Positions 30,951 through 42,840 of a DNA stretch of 64,000 nt are shown piece after piece. Every line of letters starts with the position of its first letter. Position 1 is the first letter of the stretch. This stretch comes from Lepidonotus clava (Eukaryota; Annelida; Polychaeta; Phyllodocida; Polynoidae). The notes beneath the pieces are model-generated. The model ran no database searches. It had not been told where the DNA came from and saw nothing but the letters and a program-made list of their open reading frames with translations. The position numbers were made by a program, and so were the translations under genes. The DNA lies in the NCBI GenBank assembly GCA_936440205.1, contig OW387146.1, positions 47,978,426 to 48,042,425 of the forward strand. The letters run 5' to 3'.

Positions 30951-32409
30951 TTTGTAAGAATAATGCTAATCAAAATTTGTATAATAATGGAATGAATTTA
31001 CTCAATTAACTTATCAGGGTTTTGAAGACAAAAATCCCTACATAAATTACATAGCATTATACTTGAGTGTGGTTCTAGCTTGTTTAATTCAAGTATAATG
31101 GTAATCAGAAAATGTTTAATAATAGCCTTAATCCATTCAAACTAAACATTTTCTTATCAATTGAGACCTCCTAAAAAGGAATTTCAACGTTAGAAAGCGC
31201 CCCATCTCAGTATTTTGCTGTAATTCACTCAAAACTATTGGTAACCATGGCAACAAAAGGTAACTTTTGGACCTATAGACCCACCATTCAAGAAAGGGTC
31301 AGTTATGAAGTTTTCTTGAGAGCTGTTTTGAATTTCTAAGTGTTCAAACTCAATCTGATTTTAATTCTAAAATATATTCAACATACTATAGAATTTATCA
31401 TATATTTTGATATTCATAAACATTCATTTTAGTTTCATTTTGTATAAAATGAATGAAAGACAAATTCAAATTAACCCCTATTCAAAACACAGATCTATAG
31501 AGTAAGAATTTTCTGGCTGGTCCATCAGCTGTCCTGCCTACCCCTGCTGTTCCCATATATGATCAACATTAGGGGGGAGGGAGTTTCACTAAGAGAACAG
31601 CAGGAAGTGACATCACAGCTGAAAGTGTGAACTGGAAGCAGAAGACATTTCCAGTATTGCAGAAATGGCCTCAAATCCTTAAAAGTGGGAGTTTCGGACC
31701 CAGGAAAAAGACCACAAGTTCAGAATGGTGCCATGGTCAAAGGTGACAGGTCAAATTTAATTTCTATCGGATACTTTTTTAGTTAGAGCTGTAGAAAGTG
31801 GCCGTCGCGGGCCCCGCGGCCGTTGCTAAGGGCGGCTGGTGCTTAGCAACGACCACAGCGCTTAGCTAAGCGTCAAACCTGATTCCTAAGCAAATATTTG
31901 AAAAGTTCAATGAATTCTGATAGGTTCTAAAAAAAAGATTGGCAAAATTGATGCAATAGAAGCTAAGAAAAGGAACATTTGCTAAGGGAAAGATCGCCGT
32001 TGCTACGCACGGCCGTTGCTAGGGCCGGCCGTTGCTAGGGCCGGCCGTTGCTAAGCGACGGCCGCCCTTGGCAACGGCAATCGTGACTGCAACTCAGTAC
32101 ACACTAGGACTACCTGCGACCTTCACCCACTACCCACTGCCACAAACACTGCCCACGGCTCCCACACACTGCCCACAGCCGTCACTCGCCAACATTATCA
32201 AACATAAAATCTCTTGCTTTCCCGTCAAGGCAGTGTGGGCCTTGAGAGAGTTTTGCCGTTACCAAGTTCGCCGCCGCCTAGCAACGACGGCTTCAGAACC
32301 ACTACACTCTCCGGCCATTCTATCAATCTCCATTCATAGTTTGGGTTATTTTCCCGCTCTCATAGCTTTGAGGCCGTTGGTGAGTGTGATAGGGCGTTAG
32401 TGAGTGTAT
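30950..32409 (+). repeat. Composite module 8, type II with added type I tail
   Basis: The hairpin is at 31054-31100 with small changes in its right arm. The X-box GTAACCATGGCAAC is at 31241-31254. The type II body ends near 31612, then block D (31655-31815). Sequence typical of the end of the type I body (AAGATTGGCAAAATTGATGC) appears at about 31880-31990, so the module is mosaic. Palindrome clusters (31800-31870, 31990-32070, 32255-32290), inverted C-rich 20-mers (about 32100-32190) and an end block (32300-32360) complete it. Confidence 0.85.
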
Positions 32410-33121
32410 TAAGGATAGACAACAGTGGGCAGGGCGTAATTTGCATCCTCTTCTCTCATTTTCTTATTAAAGAAGATACAATATTGTTTTACATATCAAA
32501 TGAAAGGTAATAATTTTATCTATCCAATGACATAAGTAAAGTTATAATTAAATGAAAATATCCGACATAAGGAATTAAAAACGAATTTTTTAAGTTTTAT
32601 TTTTTGAACATCGATAACTCCTTTAATATTAAAGTCACAGACTTCAAACTTTGTATGGCTTATGATAAGATTATATTGGAGGGAAGCGTGTCTCAGATTT
32701 TTTATTTAGGTCCTGGTTTTCATTTTATGTGAAAAAACGGGAAACTTTTCTATTATTTTTTTTACATTATTTTCTAGATTTTATAAAACAAAAACTAAGG
32801 CCTAAATGAGAAATCTGAGACACGCTTCCCTCCGAATGAATGTTACCTATATGATGTGAAAATTTCATGCATTTCTATGAAATATTCAGTGAGATATTCA
32901 TGTTCAAAAAATAAAAGTGAAAAATGTGTTTTTTGTATTTCCGACATGCTCATACAGGCTTATGTCTGCACATCAGAATATAAGTTATATGAATAGATAG
33001 GTTTATCAAAAGGATATTTAATTATATAAACCTCATATTCATGCTATACATATTAAAAGATATAAGCCTATTTTAAGAGAGTCCTGTGAATTGGCCGCAG
33101 AGAGGTGTTGTCTATCCTTAA
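32409..33121. mobile_element. TTAA-flanked foldback element
   Basis: The terminal repeats are TTAAGGATAGACAACA and, on the right, TGTTGTCTATCCTTAA, an exact 16-bp inverted pair including the TTAA target. Two further internal arms, GGAGGGAAGCGTGTCTCAGA (from 32677) and its complement (ending about 32833), are also inverted. It is AT-rich between the arms and non-coding. It interrupts 20-mer sequence between modules 8 and 9. Confidence 0.85.
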
Positions 33122-35092
33122 GGTGGTATTAAGTGTGTGAGAGCATTATTTAGTCTTTGAGGCAATGGTAAGTGTATGTGGGTGTTTTTGATTGTCCATT
33201 TTTGTATGGATACAACTGATACAAATAAGATACAAATTACATTATACTTGAGTTTGGTTCTAGCTTGTCTAAGAATAATACTAATCAGAATTTGTTTAAT
33301 AATGGTATGAATTTACGCAAACTTATCATGTTTTTATTAAATGAGACAACAAATATACAGATTAGATAGTGTTATACTTGAGTGTGGTTCTAGCTTGTTT
33401 AACTCAAGTATAATGCTAATCAGAAAATGTTTAATAATAGCCCTAATCCATTCAAACCAAACGTTTTCTTATCAATTGAGACCTCCTAAAAACGAATTTC
33501 AACATGAGAAAGCGCCCCATCTTGGTATTTTGCTGTAATTAGGCTTAAAAGATTGGTAACCATAGCAACTGTCAGTAACTTTTGCTGAAAACAAGTCAGC
33601 TGTTTCATCTACTGGCACCCTCCCCCTGCTGTTGCCTGACAGGATCTGCTGTTACAGGGAGTAAGTGCAAGTGAGGGAGCAGCTAGTCTCAAACCAAAGC
33701 AGCAGCAAATATGTGGCCATAGGCCCCTTTAACATGGTTCTAACAACAAGAATCCAATTGAAAATCAATTTTCTGATCAATTTGAATAAAAAGATTGTCA
33801 TAATTGGGCTTCTAGTAACTTTGATAGTTAAAACTTGGAATGTCAGGTTAGAGGCTATTCTGACAAATGGTGGCCGTGTTTGCGGCCGTGTTTGTGGCCA
33901 TAGGACATTTCTAACATGGTTCTTATGCAAATATTCTGAAAGGTTTCTTAATTCTGATGAGTTTAAAAAAAAAGATTGTCAAAATCCATGCAGTAGAAGC
34001 TGAGAAATGAAATAGTTTCCAAATCAGTCGCCGCACTTCCGTGGTTCCTACGCGCGGCCGTTGCTAAGCGACGGCTGGCCCTAGCGACGGCAATCGCGGC
34101 CGTAGCAACCACGGAAGTGTGTGGATGTAGTGGGTAGGGTCGTATGCTTCTACTAGATTACTGGGTGAAATACCAAAAATATTTAGATTTGGAGTCATGG
34201 GCAGTGTTGGTAGTGTGTGAGAGTCGTGGAAGTAGTTTGGGATAGTCACAATCGCCGTTGCTAGGGGCGGCCGGTGCTTAGCAACGGCGAATGTGACTGC
34301 AGCAACGGAGCCTGTGCCCCACTCTGGAGGCTATGGGTCAAACCTGGAGGCCCTGGAACTATAGAAGCCGTAGGTCGAGTCTGGAAGCCTTAGGCCAAGT
34401 CTGCAGGCCCTAGGTCGAGTCTGGTGGCTGTAGGTCGGGTCTGGAGGTCTTAGGTCGAGTTTGGAGGCCATAGGTTGAGTCTGGAACTTGTGGAAGCCAT
34501 AAGGGGAGTCTGGGGGGGCTGTGGGACGAGTCTGGGGGGTTGTAGGCCGAGTCCTGGGCTATGGGTCGAGTCTGGGGGGCTGTGGGTCGAGTTTGGAGGC
34601 TATGGATTGAGTCTGGATGCCCTTGACCAAGCAAATGTTCGGATATTCATGTGGTTGCTATGCGCGGCTGTTGCTAAGCAACCGCCGGCCCTAGCAACCG
34701 GCCTAAATCTCTGCATCACTCTCCAAGCAGAATCCCTCTCCAAGCATATTTTTGGTTGTTTTCCCGCCCTTGGAGTGTGTAAAAGCGTTGGGGACTGTGT
34801 CAGGGCATTGGCGACTGTGTCAGGGCAGTGGGGACTGTGTCAGGGCCGTTTGGGACTGTGTCAGGGCCGTGAGTCAAGTCTGGAGGCTTTAAGTCGAGTC
34901 AGGAGGCTTTTGGTCGAGTCTGAAGGCTTTGGATCGAGTCTGGAGGCCGTGGGTCAAGTCTGGAGGGTTTAGGTCTAATCTGGAGGCTTTGGTAAGTTTG
35001 GGTCGAGTCTGGAGGCCGTGGGTCAAGTCCGATGGCTTTGGGTTGAGTCTGGAGGCTTTGGGTCGAGTCTGGAGACTATATAGATAGCATTA
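33122..35092 (+). repeat. Composite module 9, type I
   Basis: One ~130-bp unit (33235-33369) leads to the hairpin (33370-33415). The X-box GTAACCATAGCAAC is at 33556-33569. The type I body is complete-looking to 34005. Palindrome clusters lie at 34030-34115, 34245-34310 and 34650-34705. The 20-mer arrays (34310-34620 and 34860-35080) flank the end block CTCTCCAAGCAG..TTTTCCCGCCC (34727-34780). Confidence 0.85.
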
Positions 35093-35094
35093 TA

Positions 35095-35803
35095 GGGTAA
35101 AGTCGGATAATATGGGCACCTTAAGGACCCATGTCTGTGAAATCAAGGGAAATGATCATAATTTACTTCTGTTTTCTTTTATGGAATTGTTGTCAGTAAT
35201 TGAATAAATAAGTGGGTTTTTGACTATCTAGGTCAAGAAATAATTAATATATTGAGAAAATAAGTTTTTACATTTTCAAAACCCATATTACCCACTGCAG
35301 GGAAATATGGGCACCCCCTATTTTAGGATAATATGGGCACACCTGCCCATATTAGCCCTGTAGAATTACAGTGACAAATGAGGGAGGCTAATATGGGCAG
35401 CACAAGAACCCTGCCCATATTAGACTTCCCATAGGTTACTATGGGATTTTGGGGGGTGCTCATATTACCCTAAAAAACAGGCTTTCATAGATCCTCTATA
35501 GAATAAAGGCTATTTCTCCTATATCTTTGATTGTGGTTTCTACTTGTTCTTAAGATATCCCTACTCACTCATATTTTATGTATTATTATGTGCAAGCATG
35601 CAAGCAAGTTCACATACCCTCTTACAGTCTTTGTAGCATATCTTGATAAATATATAGTAATTTGCTGAAAAGGAATGGTCTATGGAAATGATTTTTGGTT
35701 CCCCACATTGTGATCTGAGTTTGCAGGACTTATATTTGATAGAACTATGAGATATTGGGGGTGCCCATATTACCTGCTATGCCCATATTACCCGACCTTA
35801 CCC
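35095..35803. mobile_element. TA-flanked MITE with ATATGGGCA repeats
   Basis: The left end GGGTAAAGTCGGATAATATG and the minus-strand right end GGGTAAGGTCGGGTAATATG match over about 24 bp, with TA on both sides (35093-35094 and 35804-35805). The flanks rejoin as GCATTATACTTGAG, the module hairpin-arm motif, so the insertion point is certain to the base. The interior repeats ATATGGGCA in both orientations. It is non-coding. TA duplication suggests a Tc1/mariner-type mobiliser (inference). Confidence 0.85.
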
Positions 35804-35804
35804 T

Positions 35805-36785
35805 ACTTGAGTGTGGTTCTAGCTTGTGCAAGAATAATGCCAATCAGAAATTGTTTAATAATTGGATGAATTTACTCAAATTTGTCATGGTTTTCATAAA
35901 TGAGACCAAAAATATCTAAATTAAATAGCGTTATACTTGAGTGTGGTTCTAGCTTGTTTAACTCAAGTATAATGCTAATCAGAAAATGTTTAATAATAGC
36001 CCTAATCCATTCAAACCAAACATTTTCTTATCAAATTAGACCTCCTATAAAAGATTTTCAATATGAGAAAGCGCCCCATCTTAGTATTTTGCTGTAATTA
36101 GGCTTAAAAGATTGGTAACCATAGCAACTGTCAGTAACTTTTCCTAAAAACAAGTCAGCTGTTCCATCTGCTGGCACCCTCCCCCTGCTGTTGCCTGACA
36201 GGATCTGCTGTTACAGGGAGTAAGTGCAAGTGAGGGAGCAGCTAGTCTCAAAGCAAAGCATCGCCGGGTTTGCAACCACATAGAGCATTGTATCAGCTAG
36301 GTTCTACTACAAGAATCTGATTGGGGATTGTAGTGATTATTGTAAAGATTAATTAATCTTAAATAAGGGTTCACTACGCGCTGGATTCGTCATGACCGAC
36401 ATAAATATCTTACTGAATCATAGTCTCAGTCGCCGTTGCTAGGTGCGGCCGTCCCTTAGCAACGGCGATCGTAACTGCAATACAGAAGATGTTTATGGTA
36501 TCCACAGTCGACCTATGGCTCCTACATCTCCCACAACTCCTATACAGCTCTCGGGGTGTAGAGATAAACGGCTTAACTAAAGTCCTGTAATTGTCATAAA
36601 CATCTTGTGAATAGGAGTAACATTCGCCGTTGCTAAGGGCGGCCGTCGCATAGCGACGGCCGCGCGTAGCTCAATCCTAGCATCACTCTCCAAGCAGAAT
36701 CCCTCTCCATGCAGACTTTTGGTCTTTTCCCGCCCTAAGGTGTACAGAGGTCGAGTCTGGGAGCTGAGGGTAGAGTCTGGAGGTT
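35805..36785 (+). repeat. Composite module 10, type I, shortened
   Basis: It starts with the right part of a unit split by the TA element. The hairpin is at 35929-35975 and the X-box GTAACCATAGCAAC at 36115-36128. The type I body stops early (about 36262) and block E follows. It carries the clearest extended palindrome (36400-36497), a second cluster (36625-36670), an end block (36680-36737) and two 20-mers that run straight into GGTTCTAGCTTGTGC of the next unit. Confidence 0.85.
36400..36497. promoter_or_regulatory. Extended palindrome around GCCGTTGCT..AGCAACGGC
   Basis: The left arm (36400-36440) runs CATAAATATCT to CGCCGTTGCT and the right arm (36458-36497) runs AGCAACGGCGATCG to AGATGTTTATG. 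They are complementary over about 40 bases with a handful of mismatches around a 17-base centre. The arms hold GTTGCT and AGCAAC half-sites of the RFX type. Shorter versions occur in nearly every module. A protein-binding site or a cruciform-forming element are both possible. Confidence 0.7.
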
Positions 36786-38215
36786 CTAGCTTGTGCAAGA
36801 AAAATGCCAATCATAATTTGTTTAATAATGGGATGAATTAACCTAAAATTATCATGGTTTTATTAGACAAAAATATATAAATTACATAGCATTATACTTG
36901 AGTGTGGTTCTAGCTTGTGCAAGAATAATGCTAATCAGAATTTGTTTGATAATTTGATGAATTTACTCAAACTTATCATGATTTTTATTAAATGAGACCA
37001 AAGAAAATATTAATTACATCACACATTATACTTGAGTGTGGTTCTAGCTTGTGCAAAGAATAATGATTATCAGAATTTGTTTAATAACAGGATGAATTTG
37101 CTCAAATTTATTATGGACTTAGCAAACAAGACAATTATGATGCAAATTACATTGCATTATACTTGAGTGTGGTTCTAGCTTATGAAAGAATAATGCCAAT
37201 CATAATCTATTTAATAAAGGGATGAATTTACTCAAAGTCAAACTCATCACGGTTTTATTAAATGAGACAAAAATAATATCTTAATTACATAGCATTATAC
37301 TTGAGTGTGGTTCTAGCTTGTTTAACTCAAGTATAATGCTAATCAGAAAATGTTTAATAATAGCCTTAATCCATTCAAACTAAACATTTTCTTATCAAAT
37401 GAGACCTCCTAAATAAGAATTTCAACATAAGAAAGCGCCCCATCTCAGTATTTTGCTGTAATTCACTGAAAACTATTGGTAACCATAGCAACAAAAGATA
37501 ACTTTTAGACCGATAGACCCACTCTTCAAGAAAGGGTCATTTATGAACTTTTGATGAGAGCTGTTTTGAATTTCTAAGCATTCAAAGTCAGTCTGATTTT
37601 AATTCAAAATACTATTCAACTTACTATAGAAATTATTGTATTTTTTGGTGTGCATATTCATGCATTTCAGTTGCATTTTGTATTAAATGATACACAGTCA
37701 AATTCAAATTAACCCTAACTCAGTGCACTGGTCTATAGAGGCTGGATTTGCTGGCTTTTCCATCCACTGTCCTACCTCCCCCTGCTGTTCCCACACAATG
37801 ATCAATGATCGGGGGGAGGGACTATCACTATGAGAACGGCCGGAAGTGACATTGGTGGTGTTCATGAGTTGTGACTGTGTTTGCAGCCGTGTTTGCGGCC
37901 ATAGATCACCCTTAACAGTATCCCTGTGCAAATATTCGAAAACATCACTGAATTCTGATAAGTTTGAAAAAAAAATTGTCAAAATTGATGCAGTAGAAGC
38001 TGAGAAAGGAAACAGATACCATAAAAATAAGTTACGATTGCCGTTGCTACGCGCGGCCGTTGCCGTTAGCAACGGCCGCCCATAGCAACCAGCGAAATCT
38101 CCGTATCACTCTCCAAGCAGAGTTTAGGCCACTTTCCCGCCCTCAGCATCGTAGGTGGTGTGTGTAAGTAGTATGTGGTGTGTAAAAGTAATGGTTTTAT
38201 TAGGTCTAAATGAAA
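36785..38215 (+). repeat. Composite module 11, type II with type I tail
   Basis: Four units (from 36785; motifs near 36897, 37031 and 37162) precede the hairpin (37292-37339). The X-box GTAACCATAGCAAC is at 37479-37492. The type II body ends in CGGCCGGAAGTGACATT (about 37838-37854). It is followed by the end of a type I body (about 37870-38030, with TTTGCAGCCGTGTTTGCGGC), a mosaic arrangement. A palindrome cluster (38038-38095), an end block (38100-38140) and few 20-mers follow. Confidence 0.85.
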
Positions 38216-39735
38216 CAAAAAATATCCAAATTACATACAGCATTATACTTGAGTGTGGTTCTAGCTTGTGTAAATAAAATATATATGATAACCAGAATTT
38301 GTTTAATAAAAAGATAGATTCATTCAAATTTATCATAGTCTTATCAAACAATAGAAATAATATACTTGAGTGTGGTTCTAGCTTGTGCAAGAATAATGCT
38401 AATCAGAATTTGTTCAATAATTTGATGAATTTACTCAAACTTATCATGATTTTATTAAATGAGACCAAAGAAAATATTAATTACATCACACATTATACTT
38501 GAGTGTGGTTCTAGCTTGTTTAACTCAAGTATAATGCTAATCAGAAAATGTTTAATAATAGCCTTTATCCATTCAAACTAAACATTTTCTTATCAAATGA
38601 GACCTCCTAAAAAAGAATTTCAACATGAGAAAGCGCCCCATCTTAGTATTTTGCTGTAATTAGGCTTAAAAGATTGGTAACCATAGCAACTGTCAGTAAC
38701 TTTTGCTGAAAACAAGTCAGCTGTTCCAACTACTGGCACCCTCCCCCTGTTGTTGCCTGACAGGATCTGCTGTTACAGGGAGTAAGTGCAAGTAAGGGAG
38801 CAGCTAGTCTCAAAGCAAAGCAGCAGCCAAATATATGGTGTAGGCCCCATTAATATGGTTCTAACAACAAGAATCCAATTTAGAATCAATTTTCTGATTA
38901 ATTTGAATAAAAAGATTGTCATAATTGGGCAGCTAGTAACTTTGATACTTAAAACTTGGAATGTCAGGTTAGAGACTATTCTGACAAAATGGTGGCCGTG
39001 TTTGCGGCCGTGTTTGTGGCCATAGAACACTTCTAACATGGTTCTTATGGAAATATTCGAAAAGGTCACTTAATTCTGATCAGTTTTAAAAAAAAGATTG
39101 GCAAAATCGATCCAGTAGAAGCTTAGAAATGAAACATTTTCCAAACCATTCACAATCGCGGCCGTTGCTACGCGCGGCCGTTGCTAAGCAACGGCCGCGC
39201 GTAGCAACTAAGCAACGGCCGCGCGTAGCAACGGCCGCGCGTAGCCGGCAACCACTACACTCTCCGACCATTCCATCAATCTCCAGGGGCAGTTTGGGTT
39301 ATTTTCCCGCCCTGAGCGTCATACAGGCAGTGGGTCGAGTGTAGGAGGTGAAGGTCGAGTCATGGAGGTGTAGGTCGAGTATTCGAGGTGTAGGTCGAGT
39401 CTTGGAAGTGTAGGTCGAGTCTTGGAGGTGTAGGTCGAGTCTAGAGTCTGTAGGTCGAGTCTGGGGGCCATAGGTTGGGTCTGGACTCAGACTGGAGGTC
39501 TTTAGGTCGAGTGTGCAGGCAGTAGGTCGAACTTGGAGGTCTTAGGTCGAGTCTGGAGGTCTTAGGTCGAGTTACTGGCATTATCTGTCCACCAGCGTGT
39601 GTAAGGTTGTGTGGGGCGTTGTAGGGCACAATTTTAATCCCTTTCCCGACCTGCATGATGCCTTTGGGGGTGTGTGGAGAGGTGTGTGGGAGCTGTAGGT
39701 TGAGTGTGGGAGCTGTAGGTTGAGTGTTGGAGCTG
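38215..39735 (+). repeat. Composite module 12, type I
   Basis: Two units precede the hairpin (38491-38535). The X-box GTAACCATAGCAAC is at 38677-38690. The complete type I body ends near 39130. A dense palindrome cluster lies at 39153-39250, then the end block (39250-39312) and 20-mers (39320-39580). A lone right end of the CACG element (GGCATTATCTGTCCACCAGC) sits at about 39577-39598. Confidence 0.85.
39153..39245. promoter_or_regulatory. Dense CpG-rich RFX-like palindrome cluster
   Basis: About 90 bases are built from GCGGCCGTTGCTACGCGCGG and its complement, with five or more GTTGCT / AGCAAC half-sites and many CpGs. GTTGCTAAGCAAC (39180-39192) is an uninterrupted X-box-like site with a one-base spacer. 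The function is inferred from motif shape only. Confidence 0.6.
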
Positions 39736-40968
39736 AAGCCTTCAGTGAAGGTCCAATGAATTCACTCAGACTTATCATGGTTTTGATAAATAGGACACAA
39801 AAAACCATTACATAGCATTTTACTTGAGTGTGGTTCTAGCTTGTTTAACTCAAGTATAATGCTAATCAGAAAATGTTTAATAATAGCCTTAATCCATTCA
39901 AACTAAACATTTTCTTATCAAATGAGACCTGCTAAAAAAGATTTTCAACATGAGAAAGCGCCCCATCGCAGTATTTTGCTGTAATTCACTGAAAACTATT
40001 GGTAACCACGGCAACAAAAGGTAACTTTTGGACCTATAGATCCATTTCTCAAGAAGGGGACATTTATGAAGTTTTCTTTAGAGGTTTTTTGAATTCCCAA
40101 GTGCCCAAACTCTATCTAATTCTGATTCTGTATAATATGCACCATACTATAGAAATTATCATATATTTTGGTGTTCATAAACATGCATTTTAGTTGCATT
40201 TTGTATGAAATGATTCAAAGACAAATGCAAATTAACCCTCATTCTGTAGATAGGTCTATAGAGAGAGGTGTTACAGGTTGGCCCATCTACTATCCTGCCT
40301 CCCCCTGCTGTTCTCATATATGATTGATATACAGGGGGAGGGAGTATCACTCAGAGAACAGCCAAAGTGCAGAAGGCATTTGGCCCCTCCCCCTTTCCCC
40401 AACATGCAAGCATTTCCTTTAGAATTTCTCAGCACAAGTAATAAAAGTACACTTGGCAATTGCAGCGATTGTTGTAGACATAAATAGCTCTTAAACAAAC
40501 CTAATATTGTGAAAATTGCTCTACTACAAGTTCTGCAATCCTCATGAACAGCTTCTGAACTGGAGTCACAATCGCCGTTGCTAGGGGCGGCCGCTCCTTA
40601 GCAACGACGATTGCCATGGCCTTTAGACACTCCCCATGACTTTTGGCCTCAAATCGCTTAAAAATGGGAGTTTTTGACCCGGAAAAAAAACCAGCAGCTC
40701 AAAATTGTGTCACCCAATGGAATATCAGATCAAACCTAATCCCTAGTACGTTAGAACCCCCAAAACACGGCCGCGCATAGCAACGGCGGAGCTCGTAGAA
40801 CCACTACACTCTCCGACCATTTCATCTCCAAGCACAGTTTGGGTCATTTTCCCGCCCAGGGTGGCGGGAAGCCGTCGGCAGTATAAGCTGTGGGCAGTGT
40901 GTTGGGCAGTGTGTGTGTGTGGGGGGGGGGGGGGGGAGTGTGGGGGGGAGTGTGGGGGGGCAGTGGGT
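39735..40968 (+). repeat. Composite module 13, type II
   Basis: One partial unit leads to the hairpin (39815-39861; one arm mismatch). The X-box GTAACCACGGCAAC at 40002-40015 is slightly changed. After the type II body (to about 40375) come block E (to 40565), a palindrome cluster (40570-40615), block D (40640-40775) and the end block (40800-40858). A G-rich tract with a run of about 17 G lies at 40920-40936. Confidence 0.85.
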
Positions 40969-42240
40969 AATATACTTGAGTGTGGTTTTAGCTTGTTTAA
41001 CTCAAGTATAATGCTAATCAGAAAATGTTTAATAATAGCCTTATTCCATTCAAACTAAATATTTTCTTATCAAAAGAGACCTCCTAAAAAAGAATTTCAA
41101 CATGAGAAAGCGCCCCATCGCAGTATTTTGCTGTAATTCATGGAAAACTATTGGTAACCATGGCAACAAAAGGTAACTTTTGGGCCTATAAATCCACTCC
41201 CCAAGAAAGGGTCATTTATGAAGTTTTCTTATAAGCTTTTTTGAATTACTAACTGTCTAAACTCAATCCAATGTTGATTCTAAAAAATATTCAACATACT
41301 ATAGAAATTATCATTTGTTTTGATGTGCATATACATGCATATTAATTGCATTTTGTATTAAATGATAAACAACCAAATTCAAATTAACCCTAACTCAGTG
41401 CACAGATCTATAGAGGCTGGATTTGCTGACTTTTCCATCTGCTGTACTGCCTCCCTCTGCTATTCCCATATATGAGCAACATTAGGGGGGAGGGAGTATA
41501 GCTTAGAGAACAGCTGGAAGTGCAGAAGGCATTTTGATGAGCATTTCCTCTCAAATTTCTCAGCAAATAAATAAAACCTACATGTGGCAATTGCAGCGAT
41601 TATTGTTTAGATAAGTTACTCTTAAATTAGCCTAATATTTTTAAATTTGCTTCACAATGAGTGCTGTATTCGTCATGAACATCTACTGAATTGTAGTCTC
41701 ACTCGTCGTTGCTAAGGGCGGCCGGTGCTTAGCAACGGCTGGTTTTAGGACTCCCCAGCAGGTCTAGTCTGTCGCAGTCAGACCCACTGTCTTCTAAAGT
41801 GATAATGCAATAGATAATCTTGGTCATAACGGACTACATCAAGTCTACACACTCTCTGATGTTTCCAGACAGTCCCAGCGGTCTTCAGAGCAGCCAAAAC
41901 GGCGGTCGCCGGTCACAATTGCCGTTGCTAAGCTGCGGCCACCGCTTAGCAACAGCGGCCAGCTCTTAGCAACGATGCTTAGCTTAGTCACTGTGTACCT
42001 TAATCTGCGAACATTTGCCTCAAACCTGGTGTGGGAGCTGTAGGTTGAGTGTGGGAGTTGTAGGTCGAGTTTGAGAGCCTTAGTTCGAGTGTGGAACACT
42101 AATTGCCGCAACTATTCGCGTCGTATGTAAATTTACTATCCATGAGGCAGGGCCTATCCTCTCCTGCTGCTTTCATATACATGTTCGGGGCGCCGCCGGA
42201 TAACGTTTCCCGCCTCTTGGCGCGGTACTGACACAACAGG
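40969..42240 (+). repeat. Composite module 14, type II
   Basis: The hairpin (40969-41014) directly follows G-rich 20-mers with no separate unit. The X-box GTAACCATGGCAAC is at 41154-41167. Type II body to about 41525, block E to 41700 and palindrome clusters at 41705-41745 and 41920-41985. About 41760-41900 is sequence seen only here. The 20-mers (42025-42090) and the long end block (42125-42215) close it. Confidence 0.85.
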
Positions 42241-42840
42241 CAGTGTGTGGTGCAGACCTGTCAACTCTCCCGGATTTTCCGTGAGTCTCCCGGATTTTGA
42301 CCTGATCTCCCGACCTCCCTGAGAGGGGCAAAAACTCACGGAAATCAACTACTTATAGGACTTTACCCTTTAAAGGAAACCTAGGCCCACATAGAGTAGA
42401 GTAGAGGAGCCAGTTTTCGCGCACTAAGGGCAGAAAAATAATTATGACAGAATATGTAATGAAAATAATAATCAAATTCATCTATTTTCATCTTAATATA
42501 GTAGGATGACGTCTACAAAGTGCCTATTTTCACGCATTTTGGCTTTAGTTTTCGCGCATTTAACCAAATTTTAGGTGCATAATGAGTGAAATATCTTATA
42601 GATTGGAAATATCACGTTTGGGACATTAGAAAATGATTGTCTATTGATATATCTAAGGTAGAATAATCATTGAATTCTTTATGACTCATTATTATACATA
42701 TCAGAAATGCTATGCTGTGTGGCAAAATCAGAATATTAGATATATAATAGAGACTGGGAAAAACACATCATTTTTGCATTTTCATTAACCCTTTAGACCC
42801 CAATCCGGCCCTATCCACCCAATGGTGTGCTCTGGTGGCA
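42241..42840. mobile_element. Uninterrupted CCCGGATTTT repeat and CCAGTTTTCGCGCA-type remnant
   Basis: At about 42251-42355 lies the undisrupted form of the repeat split at 11543-14412. It is followed by AGCCAGTTTTCGCGCACTAA (42410-42429) and further GCGCATTT strings to about 42565, related to the element at 14797-15983. The remainder to 42840 is AT-rich and unassigned. Confidence 0.6.
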
